64,000 nt of DNA. Origin: Sacculina carcini (taxonomy: Eukaryota > Arthropoda > Thecostraca > Sacculinidae). The stretch covers positions 5,344,249 to 5,408,248 of the forward strand of contig OU696586.1 in NCBI GenBank assembly GCA_916048095.2, in the 5' to 3' direction. Made by a program: the position numbers and the translations under genes. Positions within the stretch are counted from its first letter, which is position 1; the number at the start of each line of letters is the position of its first letter. Of this stretch, positions 54,701 to 64,000 are shown piece by piece. The notes beneath the pieces are model-generated. The model saw only the letters and a list, made by a program, of their open reading frames with translations. It was not told where the DNA came from and did not search any database.

Positions 54701-57700
54701 CTGTGAGGTAGACGCACTCACCATCATAAACTTATTGCGCCGAATCGAGTCGATCTGATTCCATTCGCGGCGCAAGGTGGCGAACCCGGCGGAGGCAAAA
54801 CGCAACGCGTCTTCTACGTTGGCGGCGCAGTCGAGCAGCTCGCTGAGATCGTCGGCCAATTGCTCCTGCACCAGAGGCTTGTCTGACATCCACATGCAGA
54901 AAAACAGACCCTTCCACAGTCGCAGCAACTCGGTCTCGGAAAGAACTGCCGCCAGAATTATGCAACACGAGATAAAACAGACAGACAGTTATAGCGAAGG
55001 TGTAGTTACATATTTCTCCAAGAGATGTCGGGGTGTGTACCTTTGGGATATGTTGGCTATCGCGATGACGATCAAGGTCATCAGTCATCGTTGGGACTTG
55101 ATAGTGTGCGTTGGTGTTGTGAGGTGGTAAATTAAGTGTGTTAATTATAGTGTTCGTGTTGTGTTATAATAAAGATGTGCGTTGTGATCGAGTGAGTAAT
55201 TCATGCGTGATCAGTGGAATTATTAACGCGACCGACACTACATTTGGCGACGAGGATTCTGTTGACATCGGACCTACGTTGCGAAAATGAACATCGAGGG
55301 ATCGTCGGCACCAGCACCCTTCCTGCCTCGCCCAGGTAACCCAGTGCTCTCGTGGGGTGACTGGTCACCCCACGGTCAAATTGGTCTAATGTGTGCAGGT
55401 CGAGGAAACCCGAGCATCGATCTAAGGAGGTGAAAGCAGTAGAAATACTATCATGCAGCGCTCAAAAATCCAAAAAAAGTAACTGATGTGCGACATAAAA
55501 CTGTCAACAAACGGTAAATCAGCTAGTGTACCTATGATGGTAGACACAGGAGCATCGGTGACTCTGATCAGTTTAGATGCAGCAAGACGATGTTTCAAAG
55601 GAACACGTGTAACGAAGAGTGAGTCAAAATTGTTCGGAGTATCGGGAAAGCCACTTCCGGTGATGGGTACCATCAAGGTCAAGGCCGAATTTCAAGGTCG
55701 ATCCGCAACGAGTGACATCTTCATCATCAAATCATTATCATTTGATGCATTGATGGGACTTCAACCTTATGCAAGCTCTGGGTGTCAAAATTGACTCAGC
55801 AGCAGGAGATATATTCTCAGTTCAAGAAGGTGGGGACGCGGACAAATTCCTGCCGCCTATAGAGGGATTTCAACACCGAATGGTGCTACGTACAGATGCT
55901 GTTCCGGTCCATCGTCCGTTACGCAGACTACCACTCTCGGTTCGTGAAGAGGTGACAGCCGAACTACGGCGGAGCTACAGAGAGCCGGAGTGATCGATTG
56001 ATTGATCGATTGACACAGCCGAGTGGATCAGCCCTCTGGTTGTCGCCAGGCGGAAAAATTGACGAATCAGACTGTGTGTTGACTTGAGAAGTCTCAACCA
56101 GCAAATCGTTCCCGATGCTCATCCTCTTCCGACTATAACTGAACTACAGACCAAACTGCAAGGATCAGTCTTCTCAAAGATTGACCTACAGTCTATCACC
56201 AGCTGATGTTGGAACCATCATCGAAACATCTGACGGCGTTCATCACGCCAGACGGTCTCTATCAATTCAAGAGAGTACCGTTCGGTCTTTCATCGGCGGG
56301 ATCAGCATTCCAAAAATTGCTGGATCGTGTACTTCGAGGTATACCTAGTGTACAACACTATCTAGATGACATCGTGTGCTCGGGACGCACACAGGCAGAA
56401 CACGACGAACGTCTTCAGCGCGTGTTATCTGCACTTCGTAAGGTGAAAGTCACCCTAAACGACGCAAAATTCAAATTTTCACTGCGTGAAATAGATTATT
56501 GTGGGTTCCAAATCAGTGCCAACGGCATAACTCCTCTTCAAAGTCATGTGCAAGCCATTCAACAAGCTCCACCACCACATAATGCTGCTGAACTGAGAAG
56601 CTTTCTTGGGCTATGTGGGTGGTTGTCACACTTTGTGCCAAACTACGCCGCCATCATAGGTCCTCTGTTCGCGATGCTCAACAGAGACGTCGTTTTTGAC
56701 TGGAACGAGGCAGCCAACCAGAGTTTCCAGACGGTGAAGAAAGTCACCTGTTCTGACAGAGTGCTTCACAAATTCGATCCTTCGAGATCAACGTTCGTCA
56801 CAATCGACGCGAGTGATAAAGGAGCAGGCGCGCTCTTATCACAGATGGACGACCGAGGCCAAGAATACGCAATATCATTCTGGAGTCAGCGATTTTCAGC
56901 CGCTGAAAGTAAATACTCCGTCACAAAGAAAGAGACTCTAGCCGCTGTGCGAGCGGTAGAGCACTGGAGATTGTTTCTGTGGGGTCGCCACTTCACTCTG
57001 CGGACGGACCATGTCGCTCTCAAATCCGTGCTGTCGTCGAAATCGAGCGGTCGCGCAGGAGCACGTGTGTCACGCTGGCAAGCACGACTAATGGTGTTTT
57101 CGTTCACAATCCAGCACGTCCCAGGTGCTAAGTTGCCCTGTGCTGACGCACTATCGCGGTTGCCGGTCGGAGAACCAGACGAGAACGACGATCCCCAAGA
57201 GCTCATCGCCACGGTGGTAGCTGGCGAGACCACCATCAGTTTGGATGAGGTGAAAGAGGCCACACGTGAAGACAATCACCTATGTGCATTACGTGAAGCG
57301 ATCGAACGTGGATTCCCGACCAGCGCAAAACAATGTGACGCTGCAATACAGCCATTCTTCTACTTGCGTCACGAATTGAGCGTTGTTGACGGACTCGTGC
57401 TACGAGAAGGGTACCAGGTCATTGTACCGGAGCGACTTAGGGAGCAATATTTTCAGGCAGCGCATGAGGGTCATTCAGGAATTGTAAAGACCAAACAAAT
57501 AATACGAAGTGTTGCTTGGTTTCCCGGAATTGATCAGACAGTCGAGAAGTTTGTTCGAGAGTGTCCAACCTGTCAGACTTCCGACAGGGTCTTGTGTGGT
57601 AAGGCTCGAATAGCTCCACTGCAGGAAGTGCCGCTACCCGAAAAGGCAGGGGAAAAAGTGGGAATTGACGTGGTAGGCCCAATCAACGCAGCTCCGCAGT

Positions 57701-59273
57701 CAAACCGCTACGCAATAACTCTGGTTGACTACAGAACAAAGTGGGCAGAGGTTGCGTTGACGTCTACCGTAACATCCACCATCGTGATTGATTTCATCAA
57801 GAAAATCGCCGCTAGAGAAGGTTTCCCTGATGTGATAGTTTCCGACAATGGATCTTCATTCGTGAGCACAGAATTCGAGGACTATCTCACCCGACGTGCT
57901 ATCAAACATCACAAATCAGTAGTATACTGGCCCAGAGGAAATTCAGTCGTTGAAAGATTCAACCGCACGCTGAAGCAGTGGTTGCTGAATTGGGACAAGT
58001 CCATCAGTCTCAGTGATCACGTGAGACAACGGCTCGCCCTCTACCGCTCAGCACCACAGTGCTACGGGATCTTCCCCATCAGAGCTGCTGCACGGTAGGA
58101 CTATGAGGCTCAACCTTCCAGTGGTCGAAGAAAAACCACCACGAGTTACGCCGGAGGAGGTTGACCGTATGCAATCCAAGAGAAACAAAACGGCTCACGA
58201 CTCAAGGTTCGGCGTTAAACCGTCACAGATCACCGAAGGGCAATGTGTTTACGTCAAGAAGCCGGGTCATGTTGTCAAGTGTTCCAGTCGCTTCATAGGT
58301 CCTCTGAACAGACGGACAGTCGGAAAGTGGACGTTCAAGTTGTCCGACGGGAGTGTTCGTAACGCCGCCCATCTGGCACCAGCCGGCGCGTCGTGCACTG
58401 ACCGAGAAGATACAGCTGATCGGTCGGCTAGGCCACAGACAGATTACGACGGGGCACTGCCGATGAACGGCGGAGGTGTTACAGAACGCGAGAATCAATC
58501 GATCGGAGATCATTCGGCGGACGCCAACGTGGACGAGAGAGGAGACGTCGATACCTCTTCGCAGAGAGAGAAACCACTAGATCGCGGGTTTGTGCAGCTG
58601 CCGCCATCTCGTGGAGGACGTTGTCGTTGGCTACCCCGACGACTTGATTAACGCGAGGAGGATATAGCGAAGCTGTAGTTACATATTCCTCCAAGAGATG
58701 TCGAGGTGTGTACCTTTGATATGTTTGTTATCGCGATGACGATCAAGGTCGTCATTCATCGTTGGGACTTGATAGTGTGCGTTGGTGTTGTGAGGTGGTA
58801 AATTGAGTGAGTTAATTACAGTGTTCGTGTTGTGTTATAATAAAGATTGTGCGTTGTGATCGAGTGAGTTATTCATGCGTGATCAGTAGAATTATTAACG
58901 CGACCGACACTACAACAGTCAAACACACACAGTCACCCGGAACAATTACACGTGTACCAACCAAGAACACTACCAATGCGATCTGTTGATGCGATAGTAG
59001 AAAACTGATATGTGAATAAAATATCTTGGAAGCAACTCAAACAGAGACAACTAAGAGTAACGAAAGTAATTACATCTATAATCATGTGAGTAAAAATACC
59101 AAATTACAACGTCATGACGAATAACAAACCATGAACCAACCTGTGCCTGACGAAAAGCGCCTCTGAAGCCATTGCCGAACTTTCTTCAGGGCACGATCTC
59201 GCTCAACTTTTTCGTTAGCGGCCAATTTTCTGGCGAACTGAATTTCAACTTCCTCTTCGGGAGCTTTCACCAT
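48793..59273 (-). CDS. RRP1: RRP1/Nop52 ribosomal RNA processing protein
   Basis: RRP1 is a nucleolar factor for 60S subunit maturation. Nine exons join in phase and encode about 775 residues (human RRP1B is 758): 59273-59141, 54945-54722, 54412-54161, 53842-53705, 53534-53353, 52789-52672, 51892-50831, 49147-49072 and 48935-48793. Signatures in order: VEIQFARKLAANEKVERDRAL; LLRLWKGLFFCMWMSDKP; REWNQIDSIRRNKF; LHMADVYLEELAKA; LRSAVVSSVFHHLMEQ; a long basic and acidic tail in exon 7; the motif KKVNINLSRNTAQ; and the terminal RQRVKASDFF, matching the family ending RPRAMDFF. Exon 3 ends at GAG followed by GC, which predicts a GC-AG intron. Intron 1 holds an LTR retrotransposon and intron 7 a LINE, both opposite in orientation. 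Confidence 0.93.
49195..50690 (+). mobile_element. CR1/Jockey-type LINE with intact RT frame, in RRP1 intron 7
   Basis: A 5'-truncated LINE with an uninterrupted frame from about 49200 to 50459. It has GQYGFQSKKCVNDAI, FVDLRKAFDTVNH, CGVPQGSVLGPKLFLLYIND, LFADDTNLF, and the C-terminal SVRGVTVWNG. The endonuclease is missing. The 3' untranslated part ends near CAAATACATGATATGAT (about 50664-50680). It runs opposite to RRP1, and its left part starts about 50 bp from the RRP1 exon 8 acceptor. Confidence 0.87.
54990..55242 (+). repeat. 5' LTR
   Basis: A 253 bp repeat starting TATAGCGAAG and ending GACACTACA. It contains ATAATAAAGA, a possible polyadenylation signal, near 55168. It is followed at once by TTTGGCGACGAGGAT, a plausible primer-binding site. 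The left edge is only 44 bp from the RRP1 exon 2 acceptor. Confidence 0.92.
55287..55433 (+). pseudogene. gag remnant
   Basis: An ATG at 55287 opens a frame whose first 30 residues look like the Pro-rich gag start of Ty3-type elements (PGNPVLSWGDW). It then reads out of family and stops at 55433. The matrix, capsid and nucleocapsid regions are absent, so several hundred codons are deleted between here and the protease. Confidence 0.6.
55486..55794 (+). pseudogene. Retrotransposon protease region
   Basis: The frame contains the active-site motif MMVDTGASVTLIS of retropepsins and a later ALMGLQP block that leads toward the polymerase. It ends at a stop at 55792-55794, after which the frame continues elsewhere at about 55770-55993. 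The broken frames show decay. Confidence 0.8.
55995..58098 (+). pseudogene. Retrotransposon RT, RNase H and integrase
   Basis: The RT N-terminal part (55995-56205) is interrupted by stops and frameshifts. From 56206 a 630-residue frame is open. It shows the RT palm box HYLDDIV, an RNase H domain beginning FVTIDASDKGAGALLS, the integrase HHCC finger (HEGHSGIVKTKQ...CPTCQ), and a DDE core with GIDVVGPI, SDNGSSF and ERFNRTLKQ. It ends with TAG at 58096-58098. Confidence 0.88.
58103..58651 (+). pseudogene. Integrase C-terminal region
   Basis: The 182-residue frame just after the stop contains the SH3-like integrase tail (GQCVYVKKPG...SRFIGPL). It is probably the continuation of the polymerase gene after a stop and frameshift. 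The far end, up to 58651, is acidic and of no known family. Confidence 0.7.
58663..58914 (+). repeat. 3' LTR
   Basis: The 252 bp partner of the 5' LTR starts TATAGCGAAG and ends GACACTACA. Differences from the 5' copy are single-base changes and a few short indels. A detailed count would estimate insertion age. Confidence 0.93.
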
Positions 59274-59672
59274 GTTTCATGACAGACCGAGCAAATATTT
59301 TAGTGGTTTTACCAGAAATCACCAGAAAGAGCCCAGAAACTACCGACACACGCTACACACGCACAAAAACGCACGCGTGACAATGGTTTTACGGCGCAAT
59401 GTTGGCCGCACAGTTTTTATCAGAATTTTCAACTTTTGTGAGTTGACGTTCCCATCAGTTATATGATGAAAAAATACCCCATAAACTGCAAAGACTAATT
59501 CAACAATGTGTTTGTGTAATTATTGTTCCTGAAATAGAAATTTTCCTTGTCGAACAACTGGTGGTTATGCTTATATAGGCGCCCAGTCGACAAACGTTTT
59601 TCATGTGCTCGATTGTGGGTTTTTTGGCTTTGTTAGCGATTCTATCTGTTGGTAATTTTTGTTGGTGTAAAA
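59274..59672. promoter_or_regulatory. Shared upstream region of RRP1 and neurochondrin
   Basis: The 399 bp between the RRP1 start codon (minus, 59273) and the neurochondrin start codon (plus, 59673) must hold the 5' leaders and promoters of both, unless one has an upstream untranslated exon. No TATA box is obvious. This layout suggests a bidirectional promoter, inferred from position only. Confidence 0.55.
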
Positions 59673-62600
59673 ATGACGGGGGGTGTAAGTGAGTGTGTTG
59701 GAATGCTGCAATCAGCCGTTAATGACACGGAGAAGTTTGCTGCCTTGCTCATGGTCACAAAGGTAGGTGGTTCAATTTGTGCTCTGGTTTGCGTCTACTT
59801 AAACTAGTCTCTAATTGTTTAACACGTTCATAGTTGCCCACAATATATACCACTGTATAGCTTGTCACACGAATTTTCCCATGCACTGGTTTGATATTGT
59901 GGTTAATATACGTGTATTTACTATTTATTGTATTGTTAACTGTTCAATTAATCGCTTCCAATTGATTTTGCGTTCATATTTGTTTCATTTTTATGTATGT
60001 ATTGTGTGCAGTGAGAGAGTGTGTGTGAGAGATTGTCTACGTTGACTGAGATTGTGTGTGCGTGAACGTGTTAATGTGTCTATGTGTGATCGTGTACATT
60101 TGAATTGCGTAATACGTGGGAGAGTGTGTGAGCAAGTGTGTATAGTTGTGCATGCGCTTGTGAATTTTCCATGCCCCGCGGCGGCGAGCGAATGACCGGC
60201 TCGCCGCTGATTGGTTGTTGCGGCGGGTGAGGACTGTGCGTGTGTGTGTGTGTCCGGGTGTGCTCCCGTGTGTCACAGTGTGAGCTAGGAGTCGTGCTTG
60301 AGGTGTTGTCGGGAGTGGTGTGACGTCTTGTAGGCGCGCGTGGGGCAGTGATGCCCACGCGCGCCTGTCTCTAATATATTTCAGTCTTTTTTGTTTTCTA
60401 CAGTGCTGGTTGCCATAGCAACCAGCAATCAACAATGTCGCGAGATGAGCGAGTTTAGTTGGCTTGAGGAATAGAGTGGAGTGTGGAGTATGGAATGATT
60501 GTCAACATCAACAACAACAACATATATTAAATATAGCGCACATATTTATACACAGGCGCGAAAAAGACACAACCGACAGGAACATCACAGCGAGCAGGGA
60601 GTAGGCACGAATCGAAAAATGAAAACACGTTTGCAAACTGGAACATGCTAGATGGCCGTTGGCTATCAGATAGCTCATCCGCCCTTGAAACAGGTTTTGT
60701 TTTTATTCCTGTCGGGTGTCTAGACACCCTCCTCACTGCAGAACAGTGGGGGAGCCGGTTTAGTCGCCGACGACTCGACCATGAATCTGGTTGTACTGGA
60801 ATTACACGGTTACCAGTAGCAGGGCGAAGCCTGACCAGACAATGACGAATGCAAGAGATGCAAAAACGGGACGCAGCAACGAAAGCAGATAATTCACAGT
60901 GATTAAAAGACAAATATCAAGCAAGAACCACGAGGGTACAACACAGGACGATCAGCACGAACAACACACATATAACCAAAGACAAATCATACATTAAATC
61001 ATCAAGAGAACGAGTGAGCAGATATTTATGAAGATCAGCAGAAAAAGATCGGAATGAAGACTTGTGGTGAAGGTAAGATGGAAGCGAGTTATAGATACGT
61101 CGAGTAATAATTTATAATTTATAAATATAATTTGTTGTATTAGGAGATAGTTGTTGTTATTCATTGTGCATTTTATATTAAATATAGCGAAAACTGAACA
61201 AAAGGATTTCAATACGCATGGTATTTATTGTGGTATATACTATTATATAGTATATACAATAACACACTCGTGCTATATTATTGTGGTATAGACTTATCCA
61301 ATTAACTCATGATTTAAGCGTTAAACTTTCGTGGCAGAGATTAGACTGATTTTCTGTGAGCACGGAGTTGTCCCCTTTTTCATCTCAAAAATTGGTATAA
61401 TTCTTCTCTCGCACATCGCTGCCTGGCCGTCCTCAAGACACCTCCTTTTGAACCCTGAAGAAACTGAATATTTCTTATTTCACCCTTCCAATATTTTTCA
61501 TTGCTCTGTCAACTTGCCTCTTTCATCTCATATACGTAATCTGGGAGTTGTTCTCGATCCCTCTCTAACATTCTCTCAGCATCTTTCAAAAATTTCCCGA
61601 ATCTGTCGTTTCACCTTGCGCCAATTCTACCCGATCCGCTCTCATATTGGTGTTGCGTCTGCTCTCCTAGTGAACTCGTTTATTTTTTCATTCCTCGGCT
61701 ATTGTAATTCCGTATTCTTTCATCTTCCTAAGAAGTCCATTCGCTCTCTTCAATCTATCATCAATCTTTCTTGTCTTTGCGTTCTTCGCCTTCCTCCTAA
61801 GACACCCACCTCCGCTCATATCCGAGAATTCGGCTGGCTACCAACTCTTTCAATGTTACAATATAAACTGTGTTGTATTGTATATATACTCCACACATCT
61901 TCTCGTACTTGCTCTCACTTCTTACCTTTTCTGATCGTCCTTTCAGCCGGCGTCCTGCACCTCTTATTTGCCCTCCCGCCGACCACTTATCAAATTGGTC
62001 CGCGAAATGTTTTTATTTCTCTTCCCCTCGATTATACAACTTTCTTCCTCCTCATATCCTTCGGCGTAACTCATACACTTCCTTTTCATCTGCTCTTCAT
62101 AAGTACCTGCTTTCTCTTCCATCGCCGCTTACATCTCCTTTCAGACTGCATTGATTTTCTGCTTCTGTATATATCTCCATATTCTCGCCATGTATGTACT
62201 CTTGCTAATGCTACTGGACTTTGGGTTTTGTTTTCCTCTGTTTTATGCATTTGAGTCCGCTCACAGCCTCTGATCTTTTCCTTTCGTTTGTGCTAACCAT
62301 GCTTGTGTGTGACGTTTGTCAGTGTTTGTATTTGTCTGTTTATGTCTTTGTGGATGTTGTTTTCAATATCAAAACCTGTCGGTGTGTATCTTCCCTGTTA
62401 TATTTTGTCCTTGCTAGCTCTTGTTTTTCAAATGCACGGTTTGTTTGTTGTTGTGTGTGATAGCTGGTGAAAGCGGAGCAATGCAGCGCCGAGGACAAGT
62501 GCCACCTGTTTGCCGCCATTGGCTTCGACTACATTGTGAAAATGATCACCAGTTCGGCTCCGGCTGAATGCCCGGCCGATATTCTCAAGTCGATCGGCCT

Positions 62601-64000
62601 CACCATTTTGGCGTGTTTTGCGCAGGTTTGTCATATGGTTCTTGTTTTTGTGCCGCGTCTCCACTGCTTGACATATTGTCATCACTGTAATATATTTCCC
62701 ACACATGACTTATTGTACTTACTCACCGTACTTATTGACTTATTGTACTTTGTTGCTTGTTATGTTTTGCTTTGTTAATCACCCCGTTTTTATAATGCGT
62801 TTTTGTGTGATTATGCACAGTGGGAGATGAAAGACAGGTGAGAGAGGGATTATGTGTGAGCAGTTTGTGAGCGTGTTGGGTTGCGTATCTTATGAGAGAC
62901 TTAGTCTACACGCGTATCTTATGAGAGACTTAGCCTACACACGTATCTTATGAGAGACTTAGCCTACACGCGTATCTTATGAGGGACTTAGCATACACAC
63001 GTATCTTATGAGAGACTTAGCCTACACGCGTATCTTATGAGAGACTTAGCCTACACGCGTATCTTATGAGAGACTTAGCCTACACACGTATCTTATAAAA
63101 GACTTAGCCTACACACGTATCTTATGAGAGACTTAGCCTACACACGTATCTTATGAGAGACTTAGCCTACACGCGTATCTTATGAGAGACTTAACCTACA
63201 CGCGTATCTTATGAGAGACTTAGCCTACACACGTATCTTATGAGAGACTTAGCCTACACGCGTATCTTATGAGAGACTTAACCTACACGCGTATCTTATG
63301 AGAGACTTAGCCTACACGCGTATCTTATGAGAGACTTAGCCTACACGCGTATCTTATGAGGGACTTAGCCTACACGCGTATCTTATGAGAGACTTAGCCT
63401 ACACACGTATCTTATAAAAGACTTAGCCTACACGCGTATCTTATGAGAGACTTAGCCTACACACGTATCTTATGAGAGACTTAGCCTACACGCGTATCTT
63501 ATGAGGGACTTAGCCTACACACGTATCTTATGAGAGACTTAGCCTACACGCGTATCTTATGAGATACTTAGCCTACACGCGTATCTTATGAGATACTTAG
63601 CCTACACACGTATCTTATGAGGGACTTAGCCTACATGTGTGCTTTTAACGTGTACATGTCCCGCGGCGGCGATCACGTGACCAGCTCACCGCTGATTGGT
63701 CACTACTACGTTTGTGTGTGTGTGTGTGTGGGCTGCGACGTGACAGGAGCCGTCAATAGGCGGCAGTCGTGAGATGGCCGACATTGTGCCGGTCATTGCC
63801 TCGCTGGCCGCTTCCAACAACAACAACAGCAGCACTGTTGACAGCGACGACGACCACATCGTCGACAACGACGCGGCAGGCTCGTCGGTGTCGACGGTCG
63901 ATGTTGTGTGTTGTCTGCAGTGTGCACTTGCGAGTGAGTCGGGCCGGCGTGCGCTGTGTCAGTCGTCTGTACTGCGTGTGCTCGTGGACGCGGCCGTGTC
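59673..64000 (+). CDS. NCDN: Neurochondrin, first three exons (partial)
   Basis: Neurochondrin is a cytosolic Armadillo-like protein of neurons and other cells that affects CaMKII signalling and receptor trafficking. Exon 1 is 59673-59762 (MTGGVSECVGML...KFAALLMVTK), exon 2 is 62464-62625 and exon 3 starts at 63747 and is open to the edge. All junctions are phase 0. EKFAALLMVTK, LFAAIGFDYIVKMI and CPADILKSIGLTILACFAQ follow the family pattern. Exon 3 continues with EMADIVPVIASL, an Asn/Ser/Asp-rich loop longer than usual, then ASESGRRALCQSSVLRVLVDA. Introns carry L2-like LINE pieces and a 29 bp minisatellite. Confidence 0.9.
60165..60232. repeat. GC-rich block, copy 1
   Basis: The sequence CCCGCGGCGGCGA followed by ATGACCGGCTCGCCGCTGATTGGT (split here for length) reappears with few changes at 63657-63705. 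It contains ATTGGT, an inverted CCAAT box. A GT tract follows shortly afterwards in both copies. Confidence 0.8.
60513..61115 (-). mobile_element. L2-like LINE 3' fragment
   Basis: On the minus strand the start encodes the RT C-terminus (RRIYNSLPSYLHHKSSFRSFSADLHKYL at about 61110-61030; read in two parts). A 3' untranslated region follows, ending GCGCTATATTTAATATATG plus TTG units (60534-60513). It is 5' truncated, within neurochondrin intron 1. Confidence 0.72.
61200..61330. other. Short AT-rich segment between the two L2-like fragments
   Basis: Contains a direct repeat of TATTGTGGTATA (61228 and 61280) and no gene. Confidence 0.5.
61331..62255 (+). mobile_element. L2-like LINE fragment, RT C-terminal half
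   Basis: It starts after the catalytic box (SSRHLLLNPEETEYFLFHP) and runs through IRNLGVVLDPSLTFSQHLSK and a degraded WLPTLSMLQYKLCCI. A frameshift near 61900 follows, then SPRLYNFLPPHILRR. It resembles the element at 17.2 kb but is more diverged. Confidence 0.8.
62884..63635. repeat. 29 bp minisatellite in neurochondrin intron 2
   Basis: About 26 contiguous copies of a 29 bp unit reading ACGCGTATCTTATGAGAGAC then TTAGCCTAC. Variants alternate ACGCG/ACACG, and some copies carry GAGGGAC, GAGATAC or AAAAGAC. The array fills most of the intron and ends 110 bp before exon 3. Confidence 0.96.
63655..63710. repeat. GC-rich block, copy 2
   Basis: The second copy of the block at 60165-60232 is CCCGCGGCGGCGATCACGTG then ACCAGCTCACCGCTGATTGG. 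It lies just upstream of neurochondrin exon 3 and is again followed by a GT tract. Confidence 0.8.

Larger units (their letters stand above)
54985..58919 (+). mobile_element. Ty3-type LTR retrotransposon with gag deletion
   Basis: A 3.9 kb element in RRP1 intron 1 is bounded by the 5 bp duplication ACAGT (54985-54989 and 58915-58919). The LTRs are 54990-55242 and 58663-58914 and differ at scattered positions. Directly before the 3' LTR is a purine run (GAGGAGGA, 58655-58662). Inside are a stub of gag, an aspartic protease, RT, RNase H and integrase, in the Ty3/gypsy order. The gag gene is almost wholly deleted and the RT start is broken, so the copy cannot move by itself. Confidence 0.93.

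Noticed and set aside
62884..63635. CRISPR-like array of 29 bp units
   Set aside because: No spacers between units; a tandem minisatellite in an intron.

Overview
This window is nuclear DNA of an invertebrate animal, probably a bilaterian. It has small phased exons with GT-AG introns, conserved animal housekeeping genes, very many (AC/TG)n microsatellites, intronic minisatellites and a dense, layered set of LINEs, Tc1/mariner and hAT elements plus one Ty3-type LTR element. I cannot name the species or phylum from sequence alone.

Host genes were recovered by reading exons on both strands and checking splice phases. From left to right: a partial PARP1 gene on the minus strand (nine exons, 10031 down to 2606, carrying three zinc-finger domains and BRCT; the WGR and catalytic part lies off the left edge); an intronless ZW10 gene (minus, 15448-12323); a complete two-exon ASCC1 gene (minus, 31519-30083); the 5' part of a PREP/PKNOX TALE-type gene (plus, from 38155; conserved MEIS/PKNOX N-terminal domain, no homeodomain found); a complete nine-exon RRP1 gene (minus, 59273-48793); and, head-to-head with RRP1 across a 399 bp gap, the first three exons of neurochondrin (plus, from 59673, running off the right edge). 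The genes share no single pathway. ZW10 acts at kinetochores and in ER tethering, PARP1 and ASCC1 in DNA repair, RRP1 in 60S ribosome assembly, PREP in transcription and neurochondrin in neuronal signalling.

Most of the rest is mobile DNA. At least three LINE groups are present: L2-like elements ending near GCGCTATA...AAATACATTG plus a short tandem tail (10.7, 17.2-20.3, 32.3-34.0, 40, 42.8-44.1, 60.5-62.2 kb); CR1/Jockey-like elements ending in repeats of TAGGTGAGTACAAC (3.7-6.3, 23.7-25.7, 41.4-42.3 kb); and a near-intact 4 kb Jockey/I-group element at 34.0-38.0 kb with an N-terminal 2A-like motif. DNA transposons include an apparently intact DD37D mariner (24323-25628) nested in a LINE, a mariner relative that abuts the ZW10 start, a pogo-like MITE, and hAT pieces. 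A gag-deleted Ty3-type LTR retrotransposon with a clean 5 bp target duplication sits in RRP1 intron 1.

The most interesting leads are the splice-donor-like tandem tail of one LINE family, the 2A-like peptide in the 34-38 kb LINE, the apparent absence of a homeodomain from the PREP-type gene, a predicted GC-AG intron in RRP1, and the intact DD37D mariner.
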